Positions 9,127 through 17,258 of a stretch of DNA of 64,000 nucleotides are shown piece by piece. Within the stretch, counting starts at the first letter, position 1, and each line of letters begins with the position of its first letter. This DNA is from Lachnospiraceae bacterium (GTDB lineage: Bacteria > Bacillota > Clostridia > Lachnospirales > Lachnospiraceae). The notes beneath the pieces are model-generated. The model did no database searches, was not told where the DNA came from, and saw only the letters and a program-made list of their open reading frames with translations. Location: the NCBI GenBank assembly GCA_017551665.1, contig JAFZLB010000105.1, positions 41,575-105,574 on the forward strand, read 5' to 3'. Made by a program: the position numbers and the translations under genes.

Positions 9127-9650
9127 GCTTTCGCCCCCATGACGTCCAGGTAAACCTCTTGCATGGCTTTGTCATAGCAGACCACCGTCACCCGCAGATC
9201 ATAGGAAGGATGCTCCTCCTGCCAGGCGCGGATGGTGCGCAGCGCGATCGTCGCCGCGTCCTTCGCGGGGTAACCGTAGGCGCCCGCGGAGATGGCCGGA
9301 AACGCGATGCTGTGCAGATCATTCTCCATGGCAAGACCGAGGGAATTGCGGTAACACAGCTCCAGCATTTCCGCGTTCTCTTCCTTCCCCGTATACACGG
9401 GTCCGACGGTATGAATCACATGCTTTGCGGGAAGCTTGTAGCCCTTTGTGATCTTGGCCTCTCCGGTTTCGCAGCCGCCCAGTGTAAAGCATTCGTTCCA
9501 AAGCTCCCGCCCCGCGGCGTTGTGAATGGCACCGTCCACCCCGCCGCCAGACAGCAACGTTTTGTTCGCGGCATTGACAATGGCATCCACCTGCAGCGTC
9601 GTGATGTCACCGATGATCAGTTCAATGTTGTATTCCTGTTGTTTTTCCAT
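9120..9650 (-). CDS. Macro domain protein (O-acetyl-ADP-ribose deacetylase type)
   Basis: MacroD-type hydrolase acting on O-acetyl-ADP-ribose or mono-ADP-ribosylated targets. The 176 residues show the ligand site motifs GDITTLQVDAIVNAANKTL, GGGVDGAIH and SAGAYGYP. The ATG at 9648-9650 is chosen because the conserved domain begins at once (MEKQQEYNIELIIGD); the frame is open further upstream but the residues there look non-coding. No ribosome binding site is present, and the ATG coincides with the predicted transcription start, so the mRNA looks leaderless. Confidence 0.92.
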   Translation of the reverse strand: MEKQQEYNIELIIGDITTLQVDAIVNAANKTLLSGGGVDGAIHNAAGRELWNECFTLGGCETGEAKITKGYKLPAKHVIHTVGPVYTGKEENAEMLELCYRNSLGLAMENDLHSIAFPAISAGAYGYPAKDAATIALRTIRAWQEEHPSYDLRVTVVCYDKAMQEVYLDVMGAKAC

Positions 9651-9656
9651 GTGAGG

Positions 9657-9685
9657 ATTATACCATACCCGCCGTCTTTTGTGAA
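9657..9685 (-). promoter_or_regulatory. Promoter giving a leaderless macro-bioY-thioesterase mRNA
   Basis: Minus strand: -35 TTCACA (9680-9685), 17-bp spacer, -10 TATAAT (9657-9662). The start point seven bases below the -10 falls on base 9650, the A of the macro gene ATG. There is no Shine-Dalgarno sequence between the -10 and the ATG. Confidence 0.65.
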
Positions 9686-9859
9686 AGGCGGTGTGGAACG
9701 TTCGCACGGCCGTCCGCTGCGGAGCCCGCCATCCGTCAGGGCAGCCGATGCGCCGGGCATGGCGGGCAAAAGGGATGTGTGGTAGAATGAGGGAACAGGC
9801 AAAGGACGGCGATAGAACAAGCGGAAACAAAAACGTCAGCATAGAACGGAGAATTTCGG

Positions 9860-10687
9860 ATGTACTACGGAGAAATCAAAAAAGTTGATATCGCGAACGG
9901 CCCGGGCGTGAGAGTGAGTCTCTTTGTCTCGGGCTGTACGCATCACTGTGTGGACTGCTTCAATGCGGAGACCTGGAATCCGCGCTTTGGGCAGGAATTC
10001 ACGGAAAAGACAAAGGAAGAGATTCTGGAAGCGCTTGCGCCGGAGCATATCGCCGGTCTGACGGTGCTGGGCGGAGAGCCCTTTGAACCGGACAACCAGC
10101 GGGTGCTTCTGCCGCTGCTTCGCGAAGTGCGCGAACGTTTCCCGGAAAAAAGCATCTGGGTGTATTCCGGTTATCTCTTTGACAAAGAAATCCAAAGCAC
10201 GCTTCCCGCAGGGACAGTGCTTCCGCCGGACAAGGCAGTGGAAGCGCTGCTTCCCGGAGAGGGCGTAAATGTCCTGATCGTGGAAAGCGGCCGGGAACGC
10301 GCGGAGGTCTGGTACCGCTGCGGTACGCCTTCGCCCCGCGCGGCCGGCGCACAGAAGCCGGAGGCGCAGGGAGAAGACGCTCCCGCAGAGGCGGCGGAAC
10401 AGGCACGCGCAAGACGCAGAGCCATGCTGCACCGCGCCATCGATCAGGCCGGCGATGACCTGATGTCCTTAAGCCCGGAGAAGGTCGTCATCCGTCTGGG
10501 TGCGCCCTACCGCAGCGCACACTGCGAGGTGACGGAGGATCTGCTGTCCCTGATTGACGTTCTCGTGGACGGCAAATTCATCTTCATGGAAAAAGACCTC
10601 TCCCTGCAGTTCCGCGGCTCCCGCAACCAGCGCCTCATTGACGTACCGGCGTCGCTTGCGGCGGGGAAGGTTTTGCTCCGGCAGTAA
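9860..10687 (+). CDS. nrdG: Anaerobic ribonucleotide reductase-activating protein NrdG with a large insertion
   Basis: Radical SAM activase that installs the glycyl radical on NrdD. The 4Fe-4S motif CX3CX2C is at Cys26, Cys30 and Cys33 (GCTHHCVDC), followed by GGEPFEP near residue 71 and the C-terminal signature LIDVLVDGKF...FRGSRNQRLID. The protein has 275 residues whereas the family is usually about 160-175: about 105 residues (roughly 112-219, Ala/Glu/Arg-rich in the middle) interrupt the usual core. The reading frame is continuous. nrdD is not adjacent but 2.5 kb away on the other strand. Confidence 0.92.
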   Translation: MYYGEIKKVDIANGPGVRVSLFVSGCTHHCVDCFNAETWNPRFGQEFTEKTKEEILEALAPEHIAGLTVLGGEPFEPDNQRVLLPLLREVRERFPEKSIWVYSGYLFDKEIQSTLPAGTVLPPDKAVEALLPGEGVNVLIVESGRERAEVWYRCGTPSPRAAGAQKPEAQGEDAPAEAAEQARARRRAMLHRAIDQAGDDLMSLSPEKVVIRLGAPYRSAHCEVTEDLLSLIDVLVDGKFIFMEKDLSLQFRGSRNQRLIDVPASLAAGKVLLRQ

Positions 10688-10728
10688 GAAACCGTTCTTC
10701 CCGCCCGGATGCGTGTATTGTTTTTCTC

Positions 10729-11982
10729 TTACACTTCCTCCGTCCGCTCCGCCTCGTACACCGGGCGGTTGACCCTGCCCGGCAGGTAAATCAGCAGGAT
10801 GACCGCCAGCGCGTTAAAGATCGCGAAGCCCACGACGGCCGCGCGGATGGGGATGCGGTCGCCGATGTATCCCGCCAACAGCGTGAACAGCACGCCGGCG
10901 GTGCTGATCATCAGATTGAAGATCGCACCGATCCTGGCCCGCATTTCGGCGGGGATGTAGGATTTCGTCGCGGTTTCCCTGAGGGTGTAGCTGGTATTCC
11001 CGAGTCCCCCCTGCATCGCATAGTCCGCGATGATCAGCGGGTACGGCAAAAAGAGCAGAACACCCGTCAGCACATTCAGCGCCATATAAACAAACTTCAC
11101 GACCGCGAAGCGCTTCTTCACCGGCACCTTCTTTTTGTACAGAAAGATGCCGCTGAGGAGCCTTGCCGCCATGGATGCACTGGTCGCAAAGCCGTACCTT
11201 GTGATGCCCAGATGCGGCGTCGTCTGGAAATATGTGCGTTCCAGAACATAGATGCCGTCGCCGGTGCTGAAGGAAATGCTCATGTAGGTGAAGATGTTCC
11301 GCACGCCCTTCTCTTTTTTGAAATAGCGGAAGCCCTCCTTCAGATCCACGAAGTAGCTCTGCAGTGACATCGTGTCTTCTCCCGTTCCGATCTTCCCGTC
11401 CACCGAAATCTGCGCCTCAATGAAAATGGCAAGAACGATCGTCGCCGCCGAAATGAAGAGCAGCAGATGGATCGGCATCAGCGTATAGAGGATGGTGGCC
11501 ACCGGTGCCATAACGATGGTGATTGAATCCTGCAGCATCCCGGCCACCGAAAAGCCCTTCTGTTCCAGTCCGACCGGAATCAGATCCGGGTACCAGGCGT
11601 CATAAGCCAGCCGGTAAAACACGGCCAGCGTGCTCTCCACCAGCGTGAACAGCACATAGGCGCCGTAGTGAAACGCGGAGCGCCAAGTGTACAGCCCCAT
11701 CCACGCAAAAGTGAGAAAAAACAGCACATCCAGCACCACGATCCAGCGTTTTTTGGAGCCGCGGTCGATGAGCGGCGCCACGACAATCGACAGCAGAATG
11801 TCCGGCAACATCCCGCAGACGAGGATAAAGGCTGCCAGAAATGTCGACTGTGTTTCGTCAAATACCAGCAGACTCATCGGCAGGTGCATGATTTCCCCGC
11901 CGATGATGGAGATGGCGCTGGTCAGAGTTATTTTTGTAAAATCTTTCGTCCAAAGACCCTTTGTTTTTGTTGTCCTTTCCAT
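10729..11982 (-). CDS. MFS transporter, probable drug or metabolite exporter
   Basis: Twelve-helix major facilitator, 417 residues, resembling the macrolide-efflux-like branch of MFS in Clostridia; the substrate is unknown. The ATG at 11980-11982 is chosen because GGGAGG lies 6 bp upstream and the membrane domain begins directly after. A short reading frame with its own strong ribosome site overlaps this start, and a terminator hairpin lies 126 bp further up, so expression is probably controlled by attenuation. Nothing in the neighbours points to a substrate. Confidence 0.85.
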   Translation of the reverse strand: MERTTKTKGLWTKDFTKITLTSAISIIGGEIMHLPMSLLVFDETQSTFLAAFILVCGMLPDILLSIVVAPLIDRGSKKRWIVVLDVLFFLTFAWMGLYTWRSAFHYGAYVLFTLVESTLAVFYRLAYDAWYPDLIPVGLEQKGFSVAGMLQDSITIVMAPVATILYTLMPIHLLLFISAATIVLAIFIEAQISVDGKIGTGEDTMSLQSYFVDLKEGFRYFKKEKGVRNIFTYMSISFSTGDGIYVLERTYFQTTPHLGITRYGFATSASMAARLLSGIFLYKKKVPVKKRFAVVKFVYMALNVLTGVLLFLPYPLIIADYAMQGGLGNTSYTLRETATKSYIPAEMRARIGAIFNLMISTAGVLFTLLAGYIGDRIPIRAAVVGFAIFNALAVILLIYLPGRVNRPVYEAERTEEV

Positions 11983-12083
11983 GTATTCCTCCCGGGTGCG
12001 CTTCCCTTTTCCCACGCACCCTGTATTCTCTTGTTTCCCGTTTGTCTTTCGTATCCTTTTTGGTTTTCTTTTCCTGTTATCAT
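11928..12083 (-). CDS. Possible upstream leader ORF of the MFS gene (51 aa)
   Basis: An ATG at 12081-12083 follows a near-perfect AAGGAGG. The frame encodes 51 mostly Lys/Arg/Gln/Gly residues (MITGKENQKGYERQTG...) and ends 55 nt inside the MFS gene in another frame. Composition is unlike a folded protein. Strong ribosome site, position after the terminator and overlap with the exporter start fit a regulatory leader ORF; it could equally be chance. Confidence 0.35.
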   Translation of the reverse strand: MITGKENQKGYERQTGNKRIQGAWEKGSAPGRNTWKGQQKQRVFGRKILQK

Positions 12084-12107
12084 CTGTTTCCTCCTTTCTT
12101 TCAAATG

Positions 12108-12130
12108 AAAAACCCCGGCCGCAGCCGGGG
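12108..12130 (-). terminator. Intrinsic terminator in the MFS leader
   Basis: Minus strand hairpin with stem CCCCGGC/GCCGGGG and loop TGCG, followed by TTTTT. It lies between the start of the leader region and the MFS gene, with no gene ending directly upstream, so it is placed to act as an attenuator. Confidence 0.7.
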
Positions 12131-12349
12131 CACCTTGCGTCATACGGGTTTGTTGTTCCTGCGTCATTCGCGGCTGCGGATAGTATCATCCTGCCGTATC
12201 AGACAACAAAAAACAGGCTTCCCGAAATGAGCGGGGTGCGGAACCGACTGCAAACCACAACTGCCTCCCGTTACGGGAAGCACCTGCAGAGGTGACAAAA
12301 CACACGGACACTGGCGGCGTTTTGCCCCGTGTCCCTGCGTGCATGTCAC
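12131..12349 (-). promoter_or_regulatory. Structured leader upstream of the MFS exporter (candidate attenuator or riboswitch)
   Basis: The non-coding stretch holds several hairpins on the minus strand: CACCT/AGGTG at 12281-12294 and TCCCG/CGGGA at 12266-12278. The segment 12274-12281 can alternatively pair with 12217-12224 (GCTTCCCG with CGGGAAGC), so two structures exclude each other. The terminator at 12108-12130 follows. I do not recognise a known riboswitch class or a T-box motif. Confidence 0.4.
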
Positions 12350-12468
12350 ACGCGATCGTTCCTGACCCTTATTTCGCTCATCCTTTCACCTGTTTCCTTT
12401 CAGCAGTTTCCGTTCCGCCTATGTATCGCGAAACGCCCATACAGAATACCATACAACAAACACGCGTG

Positions 12469-12579
12469 TCAATGCACCACACCGGCGGTGTAACAGTCAA
12501 ATCCGATGATGTTCTTAGATTTATACAGTTCCCAGTTGTCACGTTCGCAAAACCGCTTCAGTTCTTTCCACTTCGGCAT
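12469..12579 (-). pseudogene. Truncated toxin gene of a toxin-antitoxin pair (36 codons)
   Basis: Starts MPKWKELKRFCERDNWELYK, which matches from memory the start of a small HicA-like toxin family of Clostridia in which about 65 residues normally follow. Here the sequence changes after residue 20 and stops at 36, so the core is missing. The start overlaps the end of the antitoxin-like gene by 22 bp, the arrangement expected for such pairs. Downstream bases to about 12370 show no continuation in other frames. Confidence 0.5.
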
Positions 12580-12983
12580 ACGATGCTGTCCTCCAGAACC
12601 GATAAGTCTTCCGTGATCAACGCCTTCAGCACATAGGGAATATGTTCTCTCCGGTTTGGCGAGGCACTGTACAGCGCGTAGTTTTCATAATACTCATTTG
12701 CGTATTCCAATATCGCTTCCGCCAATGCGTGTTTTGCCTCCGCTTCCGTCGCCGCGTTTTCCACTAAATCCATCTCATTGAGAGAAAGGGTAATGCTGCC
12801 GTCATCTTCCCTGAAACGCCTTGCCGAATAATGATACTGACCAAGAAGCACCAGCATCGTGTCAACGTCGGAAAGGAACATTTTATCTCTGGTGCGTTTG
12901 ATAAACGCGGGCCGTTCACGAACCACATCATCGATCACGCTACTCCACTCCTTCCGGACATCGGTTGCATTCATTGTATACAT
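12558..12983 (-). CDS. Antitoxin-like protein (Phd/YefM-like N-terminus)
   Basis: The 141 residues begin MYTMNATDVRKEWSSVIDDV, the pattern of Phd/YefM-type DNA-binding antitoxins, followed by a longer helical C-terminal half (AEAKHALAEAILEYANEYYE). The start is fixed by AGGAGGT 8 bp upstream; the frame extends 11 codons further but without a ribosome site. The gene precedes and overlaps the truncated toxin. The promoter is flanked by repeats, consistent with autorepression. Function as an antitoxin is inferred from the N-terminus and context. Confidence 0.6.
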   Translation of the reverse strand: MYTMNATDVRKEWSSVIDDVVRERPAFIKRTRDKMFLSDVDTMLVLLGQYHYSARRFREDDGSITLSLNEMDLVENAATEAEAKHALAEAILEYANEYYENYALYSASPNRREHIPYVLKALITEDLSVLEDSIVCRSGKN

Positions 12984-13006
12984 CCCCTGCCACCTCCTGT
13001 TCCTAT

Positions 13007-13046
13007 ATCGTATCAAAAAGTGTACGTTATGTCAATTATGTACGTT
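13007..13046 (-). promoter_or_regulatory. Promoter with flanking operator repeats for the antitoxin gene
   Basis: Minus strand: -35 TTGACA (13030-13035), 17-bp spacer, -10 TACGAT (13007-13012). Two identical 8-bp copies TGTACGTT (plus strand) at 13021-13028 and 13039-13046, 18 bp apart, flank the -35, as expected for an autoregulating antitoxin operator. Confidence 0.55.
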
Positions 13047-13087
13047 TTCTGAGGGGGCGGGATTTTTCCGGAATTCCCCGCAAGGAT

Positions 13088-13116
13088 GCGAAAAACCCGG
13101 TTTCCCGGGTTTTCGC
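13088..13116 (-). terminator. Terminator of nrdD
   Basis: GC-rich hairpin flanked by A and T tracts (GCGAAAA-ACCCGG and CCGGGT-TTTCGC), usable in both directions, 35 bp beyond the nrdD stop. Confidence 0.75.
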
Positions 13117-13150
13117 AGTCTGTCTGTATCAAACCATGGCACACGTAAGC

Positions 13151-15322
13151 TTACACATGTAATACCCTGTCGCGGATTTCCTGCGTGCGGCCCTGGTTCC
13201 AGTACTGGGTGCCGATGTAGCCGCAGGTGCGTCTGGCGACGTTCATCTTGGACTGGTCACGGTTGCCGCACTGCGGGCATTCCCAGACCAGCTTGCCCTG
13301 CTCGTCCTCGTTGATGGCGATCTCGCCGTCGAAGCCGCAGCACTGGCAGTAATCCGACTTCGTATTGAGCTCCGCGTACATGATGTGATCATAAATGTAG
13401 GTCATCAGCGCGAGCACGGCATCAATATTATTCTGCATGTTCGGCACTTCCACATAGGAGATCGCGCCGCCCGGAGAGAGGGCCTGGAACTCGGACTCAA
13501 ACTTGAGCTTCGTGAAGGCGTCGATCTCTTCCGTCACATGGACGTGGTAGCTGTTCGTGATGTAGCCCTTGTCCGTCACGCCCTTGATGACACCGAAGCG
13601 TCTCTGCAGGCACTGGGCGAATTTATACGTTGTGGACTCCAGGGGCGTGCCGTAGAGCGAGAAGGAGATGTTGGACTCCGCACGCCACTTCGCGCACTTG
13701 TCATTCATGAACTGCATGACCTGAATGGCAAAGCCCTTTCCCTCGGGATCCGTGTGACTGGCACCCTTCATGTAATGCGTGCATTCGCTTAAGCCCGCAT
13801 AACCGAGGGAAATCGTGGAGTAGTTATTGTACAGGAGCTTGTCAATCACCTCTCCCTTTTCGAGGCGGGCCAGCGCACCGTACTGCCAGAGGATGGGGGC
13901 CACATCGGAAGGCGTGCCCAGCAGACGCTCGTGTCTGCACATCAGTGCCCTGTGGCAGAGCTCCGTACGCTCCTCCATCAGCTCCCAGAATTTCTTTTCA
14001 TCGCCGCCGGAGGTGCAGGCCACGTCCACGAGGTTCAGCGTCACGACACCCTGGTTGAAACGGCCGTAATATTTATGTTTTCCGCCTTCGCCCATGCCGA
14101 CGGTATCCGGCGTCAGGAAGGAGCGGCAGCCCATGGCGGGATAAACATCGCCCTGCTTATATTCCTTCATCTTCTTGGCGGAGATGTAATCCGGCACCAT
14201 GCGCTTTGCCGTACACTTCGCGGCCAGCTCCGTCAGATAGTAATATTTGCTGTCCTTTGTGACATTATCCTCATCCAGCACATAGATCAGCTTCGGGAAG
14301 GCCGGCGTGATATACACACCCTTCTCGTTTTTCACGCCCTGGATGCGCTGGTGCAGCATTTCCTCGATCACCATCGCGAGGTCATCCCGCATCTGTCCCA
14401 CCGGTACCTCATCCAGATACATGAAGACCGTGATGAAGGGCGCCTGGCCGTTTGTCGTCATAAGGGTGATGACCTGGTACTGGATCACCTGGCAGCCGCG
14501 GCGCACTTCCTCTTTGACGCGCAGCTCCGCCACCTTGTTGACCTGCTCCTCATCCGCCTTCATGCCGGCCGCCTCAAACTCCTCGCGGACGATCTGGCGG
14601 AACTTCTGACGGGAGGTGTCCACGAAAGGCACGAGGTGCGAAAGCGTGATGGACTGGCCGCCGTACTGATTGGAAGCGATCTGCGCGATCGCCTGCGTCG
14701 CGATGTTGCAGGCCGTGGAAAAGCTCTTGGGCTTTTCGATCATCGTCTCGGAAATGACCGTGCCGTTCTGCAGCATGTCTTCCAGGTTCACGAGATCACA
14801 ATTGTGCATGTGCTGGGCATAGTAATCCGTGTCATGGAAGTGAATGATGCCCTCTTCATGCGCACGCACGATGTCTTCCGGAAGCAGGAAACGCTTTGTG
14901 AGATCCTTGCTCACCTCGCCCGCCATGTAGTCACGCTGTACGCTGTTGACCGTGGGGTTCTTGTTGGAGTTCTCCTGCTTGACCTCTTCGTTATTGAGCT
15001 CGATGAGGGTCATGATCTTCTCGTCCGTGGTGTTGGCCTTGCGGACCAGCGCTCTCTTGTAACGATAGGTGATATATTTTCTCGCGACTTCGAACTTGCC
15101 GGAATCCATGATGCCGTTTTCGACCATGTCCTGGATTTCCTCAACGCTCGCAGCGCGGTTCAATTCCTCGCACTGTTTTTCGACGCCCGATTCGATCCCC
15201 GTGATTTCGTCGTCGGACAGCCGCTTGTCATCCGTGACCTCATGATTGGCCTTCTCGACCGCCGCGACGATCTTGGAACCGTCGAAGGTAACCTCTTCCC
15301 CGCTTCTCTTGATGATGTTCAT
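13151..15322 (-). CDS. nrdD: Anaerobic ribonucleoside-triphosphate reductase (class III)
   Basis: Makes dNTPs from NTPs by glycyl radical chemistry without oxygen. The 723 residues contain an N-terminal ATP-cone (about 1-95, begins MNIIKRSGEEVTFDG), the large catalytic barrel, a four-Cys zinc site (CQCCG ... CPQCG) near the end and the glycyl radical loop RRTCGYIGTQYWN. The start at 15320-15322 has AGGAGG 7 bp upstream. Regulated by a promoter with two NrdR-like boxes. Its activase nrdG is on the other strand 2.5 kb away instead of directly downstream. Confidence 0.97.
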   Translation of the reverse strand: MNIIKRSGEEVTFDGSKIVAAVEKANHEVTDDKRLSDDEITGIESGVEKQCEELNRAASVEEIQDMVENGIMDSGKFEVARKYITYRYKRALVRKANTTDEKIMTLIELNNEEVKQENSNKNPTVNSVQRDYMAGEVSKDLTKRFLLPEDIVRAHEEGIIHFHDTDYYAQHMHNCDLVNLEDMLQNGTVISETMIEKPKSFSTACNIATQAIAQIASNQYGGQSITLSHLVPFVDTSRQKFRQIVREEFEAAGMKADEEQVNKVAELRVKEEVRRGCQVIQYQVITLMTTNGQAPFITVFMYLDEVPVGQMRDDLAMVIEEMLHQRIQGVKNEKGVYITPAFPKLIYVLDEDNVTKDSKYYYLTELAAKCTAKRMVPDYISAKKMKEYKQGDVYPAMGCRSFLTPDTVGMGEGGKHKYYGRFNQGVVTLNLVDVACTSGGDEKKFWELMEERTELCHRALMCRHERLLGTPSDVAPILWQYGALARLEKGEVIDKLLYNNYSTISLGYAGLSECTHYMKGASHTDPEGKGFAIQVMQFMNDKCAKWRAESNISFSLYGTPLESTTYKFAQCLQRRFGVIKGVTDKGYITNSYHVHVTEEIDAFTKLKFESEFQALSPGGAISYVEVPNMQNNIDAVLALMTYIYDHIMYAELNTKSDYCQCCGFDGEIAINEDEQGKLVWECPQCGNRDQSKMNVARRTCGYIGTQYWNQGRTQEIRDRVLHV

Positions 15323-15343
15323 AACGTTTTCCTCCTGAGTGAA

Positions 15344-15397
15344 ACACAATATCTTGTGGTGTACTAAGAATTTACCACAGGATTTAGGCTATGTCAA
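15344..15397 (-). promoter_or_regulatory. nrdD promoter with two NrdR boxes
   Basis: Minus strand: -35 TTGACA (15392-15397), 17-bp spacer, -10 TAAATT (15369-15374). A strong NrdR-like box lies just below the promoter (15344-15359, plus strand acacaatatcttgtgg); a weaker one, 11 of 16 matches, fills the spacer (15375-15390). The boxes are exactly 31 bp apart, the usual NrdR geometry. Confidence 0.75.
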
Positions 15398-15437
15398 GCC
15401 CTATTTTTGATTTTTTACAAAAATATTTTATGCAATC

Positions 15438-15473
15438 AAAACGGCTGTCGCAGATTCCCCGCGGCAGCCGTTT
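15438..15473 (-). terminator. Terminator at the end of the hydrolase/TetR/Liv operon
   Basis: Nine-bp stem AAACGGCTG/CAGCCGTTT, followed on the minus strand by a T-containing tract. It lies 20 bp beyond the hydrolase stop and separates this operon from nrdD. Confidence 0.65.
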
Positions 15474-15494
15474 CTCTTTTTGATTTTTTTGCTC

Positions 15495-16514
15495 TCAGGA
15501 AAGGAAGCGCAGAAGCTCCTCCGTAAACGCATCTTCATTGTCCAGCATGCAGCCGTGTCCCCCGGCAATGACCACCTCCTCATAGCTTCCGCCGTTTTCG
15601 CGGTAGCGCTCGAGAACATAGCGCGTCTGCTTCAGCATCGGCTGCGGCGGACAGAGCGCCGCGCCGGGAAAGCCGGGCACCATGCCCAGCGCCCCCAGAT
15701 GCGCGAGATCCATCATGCTGGTATCAGCGACCATGATGTCCTTGTCCCCGCGAATCCAGAGCACCGGCACCTTGTTGGAAATATCTGCCAGTCCCGAAAG
15801 ATCACAGTAGGCCGGAGACATCGTGTTGTTGACGCCGGCAGTGCCGGAGGAGAAGAAGGGCCAGACCGCCGCGACCTGCTTGTCTCCGGGATACATTCCT
15901 TCTCCGACGCGGGTCTGCAGCACGCTGTCGATATACATTTCCTTTAATTCCGGCGCGATCTGATAAGGCGGCGCGACATAGACGCCGTCGATGGTCTGTG
16001 CGATAAAGGCGCGGCCGCCGCTCACAAGCGCGTCAATCAGCTGCGGATTCGCGCAGCCGCCGCCGCTGGCAAGTCCGGCAGGCGTTAACTTTTTCCCGTC
16101 TTCGTCGTAAGTGCCGCCAAAGCCGAAGGGAGACAGGGGTGCTTCCAGAATCAGATGCGTCAGTTTTTCGGAGTGATCAATGGCGTACTGCATGGCGACA
16201 CCGCCGCCCATGGACCATCCAAGCAAAGCAAAACTGTCCCACTGCATTGCCTTCACAAAGGCGTCCACATCATCGGAAAAATCACGCATGCCGCGGGTCG
16301 CGTCAATGGGCTTTGCCTCCGTATCGCCAAAGCAGCGGAAATCCGGCGCAAGCATTTCGTACCGGTCCTCCAGGCGCTTCATCAGCGGCAAAAAAAACTT
16401 TGCGGAAGAGGCGTTTCCGTGCAGCAGCAAAAGCTTTGGTGCCCCCGCCTTCCCCGCATGATAATAAGCTGTCTCTATCCTGTCCGTTGCGATTTTGTGC
16501 ATTTCATAAAACAT
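15495..16514 (-). CDS. Alpha/beta hydrolase
   Basis: The 339 residues show the alpha/beta hydrolase plan: oxyanion motif LLLHGNASSA (about 30), nucleophile elbow GWSMGG (Ser near 115), and a late catalytic His in AGGHGCML. A long insertion after the elbow (about 130-230) should form the lid that sets substrate range. The gene starts 3 bp below the TetR gene stop and is the last gene of the long minus-strand operon. Substrate unknown; an ester or a cleaved carbon-carbon bond are both possible. Start at 16514 accepted; a second ATG lies at codon 5. Confidence 0.85.
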   Translation of the reverse strand: MFYEMHKIATDRIETAYYHAGKAGAPKLLLLHGNASSAKFFLPLMKRLEDRYEMLAPDFRCFGDTEAKPIDATRGMRDFSDDVDAFVKAMQWDSFALLGWSMGGGVAMQYAIDHSEKLTHLILEAPLSPFGFGGTYDEDGKKLTPAGLASGGGCANPQLIDALVSGGRAFIAQTIDGVYVAPPYQIAPELKEMYIDSVLQTRVGEGMYPGDKQVAAVWPFFSSGTAGVNNTMSPAYCDLSGLADISNKVPVLWIRGDKDIMVADTSMMDLAHLGALGMVPGFPGAALCPPQPMLKQTRYVLERYRENGGSYEEVVIAGGHGCMLDNEDAFTEELLRFLS

Positions 16515-16517
16515 ATG

Positions 16518-17234
16518 CTATCCCTCCTCTTTGTTTTTTCCGCTGCGGTTCAGCAGATCAAAATCCACCTCCACGCGGAAGTTCATTTCCTGCTTTTCTT
16601 CCTTTGCCGGTGCATCCTGTTCTTTCTTTTCTTTTCCTCCGCAGAACATGCCGTGATCCAGAAGCTTCATGACCTCATCCACGATGTAATCAATGTCTTC
16701 CGTGTTTTGTTCGATCAGACAGTACTTCATACCCGTAAAGCTGGAGATTCCCATCAGCACATAGGACAGGACAGTGGTATCAATGCGGATCACGTCACCG
16801 TTTTTCTGGTCCTCCGACAGTCCGCGGGTATAGGCCTTATTGAAAGTCTCATAATATTCCTCAAACAGATGCTTGTCCACGTAGATGGACTCATAAATGA
16901 TGCTGTACACATAGGGGTGCTTGCGCACATATTCCAGCCAGGCCTTTAAGCCTTCCCGTTCCTTTTCGCGGCGGGTCGTGCAGTTCGCCGTTTTCACCGA
17001 CATCTCCTGCCGGATCTGGTGTCCGAACTGCAGCAGCAGATAGCGGTACAGGCTGATCTTACTGTCGAAGTAAATGTAAAAGGTGCCCGTCGCAACACCG
17101 GCCAGTTTCGTGATGTCCGCGATGTTGGCCAGATGATAGCCCTTTTCGTAGATCAGCTGCGCCGCTGCGGAAAGAATGTTATTGAGCGTTTCTCTTCCCT
17201 TTGGAGAATGCGGTATTTTCAGTAATCCGTTCAT
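16518..17234 (-). CDS. TetR/AcrR family transcriptional regulator
   Basis: The 238 residues have an N-terminal TetR helix-turn-helix (about 12-60; IADITKLAGVATGTFYIYFD) and a C-terminal ligand domain. The tail is Lys/Glu-rich (about 195-238). It lies inside the operon it probably controls. Two matching inverted repeats (GAATG-N6-CATT) sit at the start points of the divergent promoters at the far end of the cluster and resemble operators of FadR-type TetR proteins, which respond to acyl-CoAs. The ligand and the regulator-operator pairing are inference. Confidence 0.9.
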   Translation of the reverse strand: MNGLLKIPHSPKGRETLNNILSAAAQLIYEKGYHLANIADITKLAGVATGTFYIYFDSKISLYRYLLLQFGHQIRQEMSVKTANCTTRREKEREGLKAWLEYVRKHPYVYSIIYESIYVDKHLFEEYYETFNKAYTRGLSEDQKNGDVIRIDTTVLSYVLMGISSFTGMKYCLIEQNTEDIDYIVDEVMKLLDHGMFCGGKEKKEQDAPAKEEKQEMNFRVEVDFDLLNRSGKNKEEG

Positions 17235-17258
17235 TTGTTTATGTCCGCTGTCCGTATC

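Noticed and set aside
12164-12349. A 61-codon GTG-started frame in the MFS leader.
   Set aside because: No ribosome site, Cys/Pro-rich shadow-like composition, and it overlaps the proposed RNA stems.
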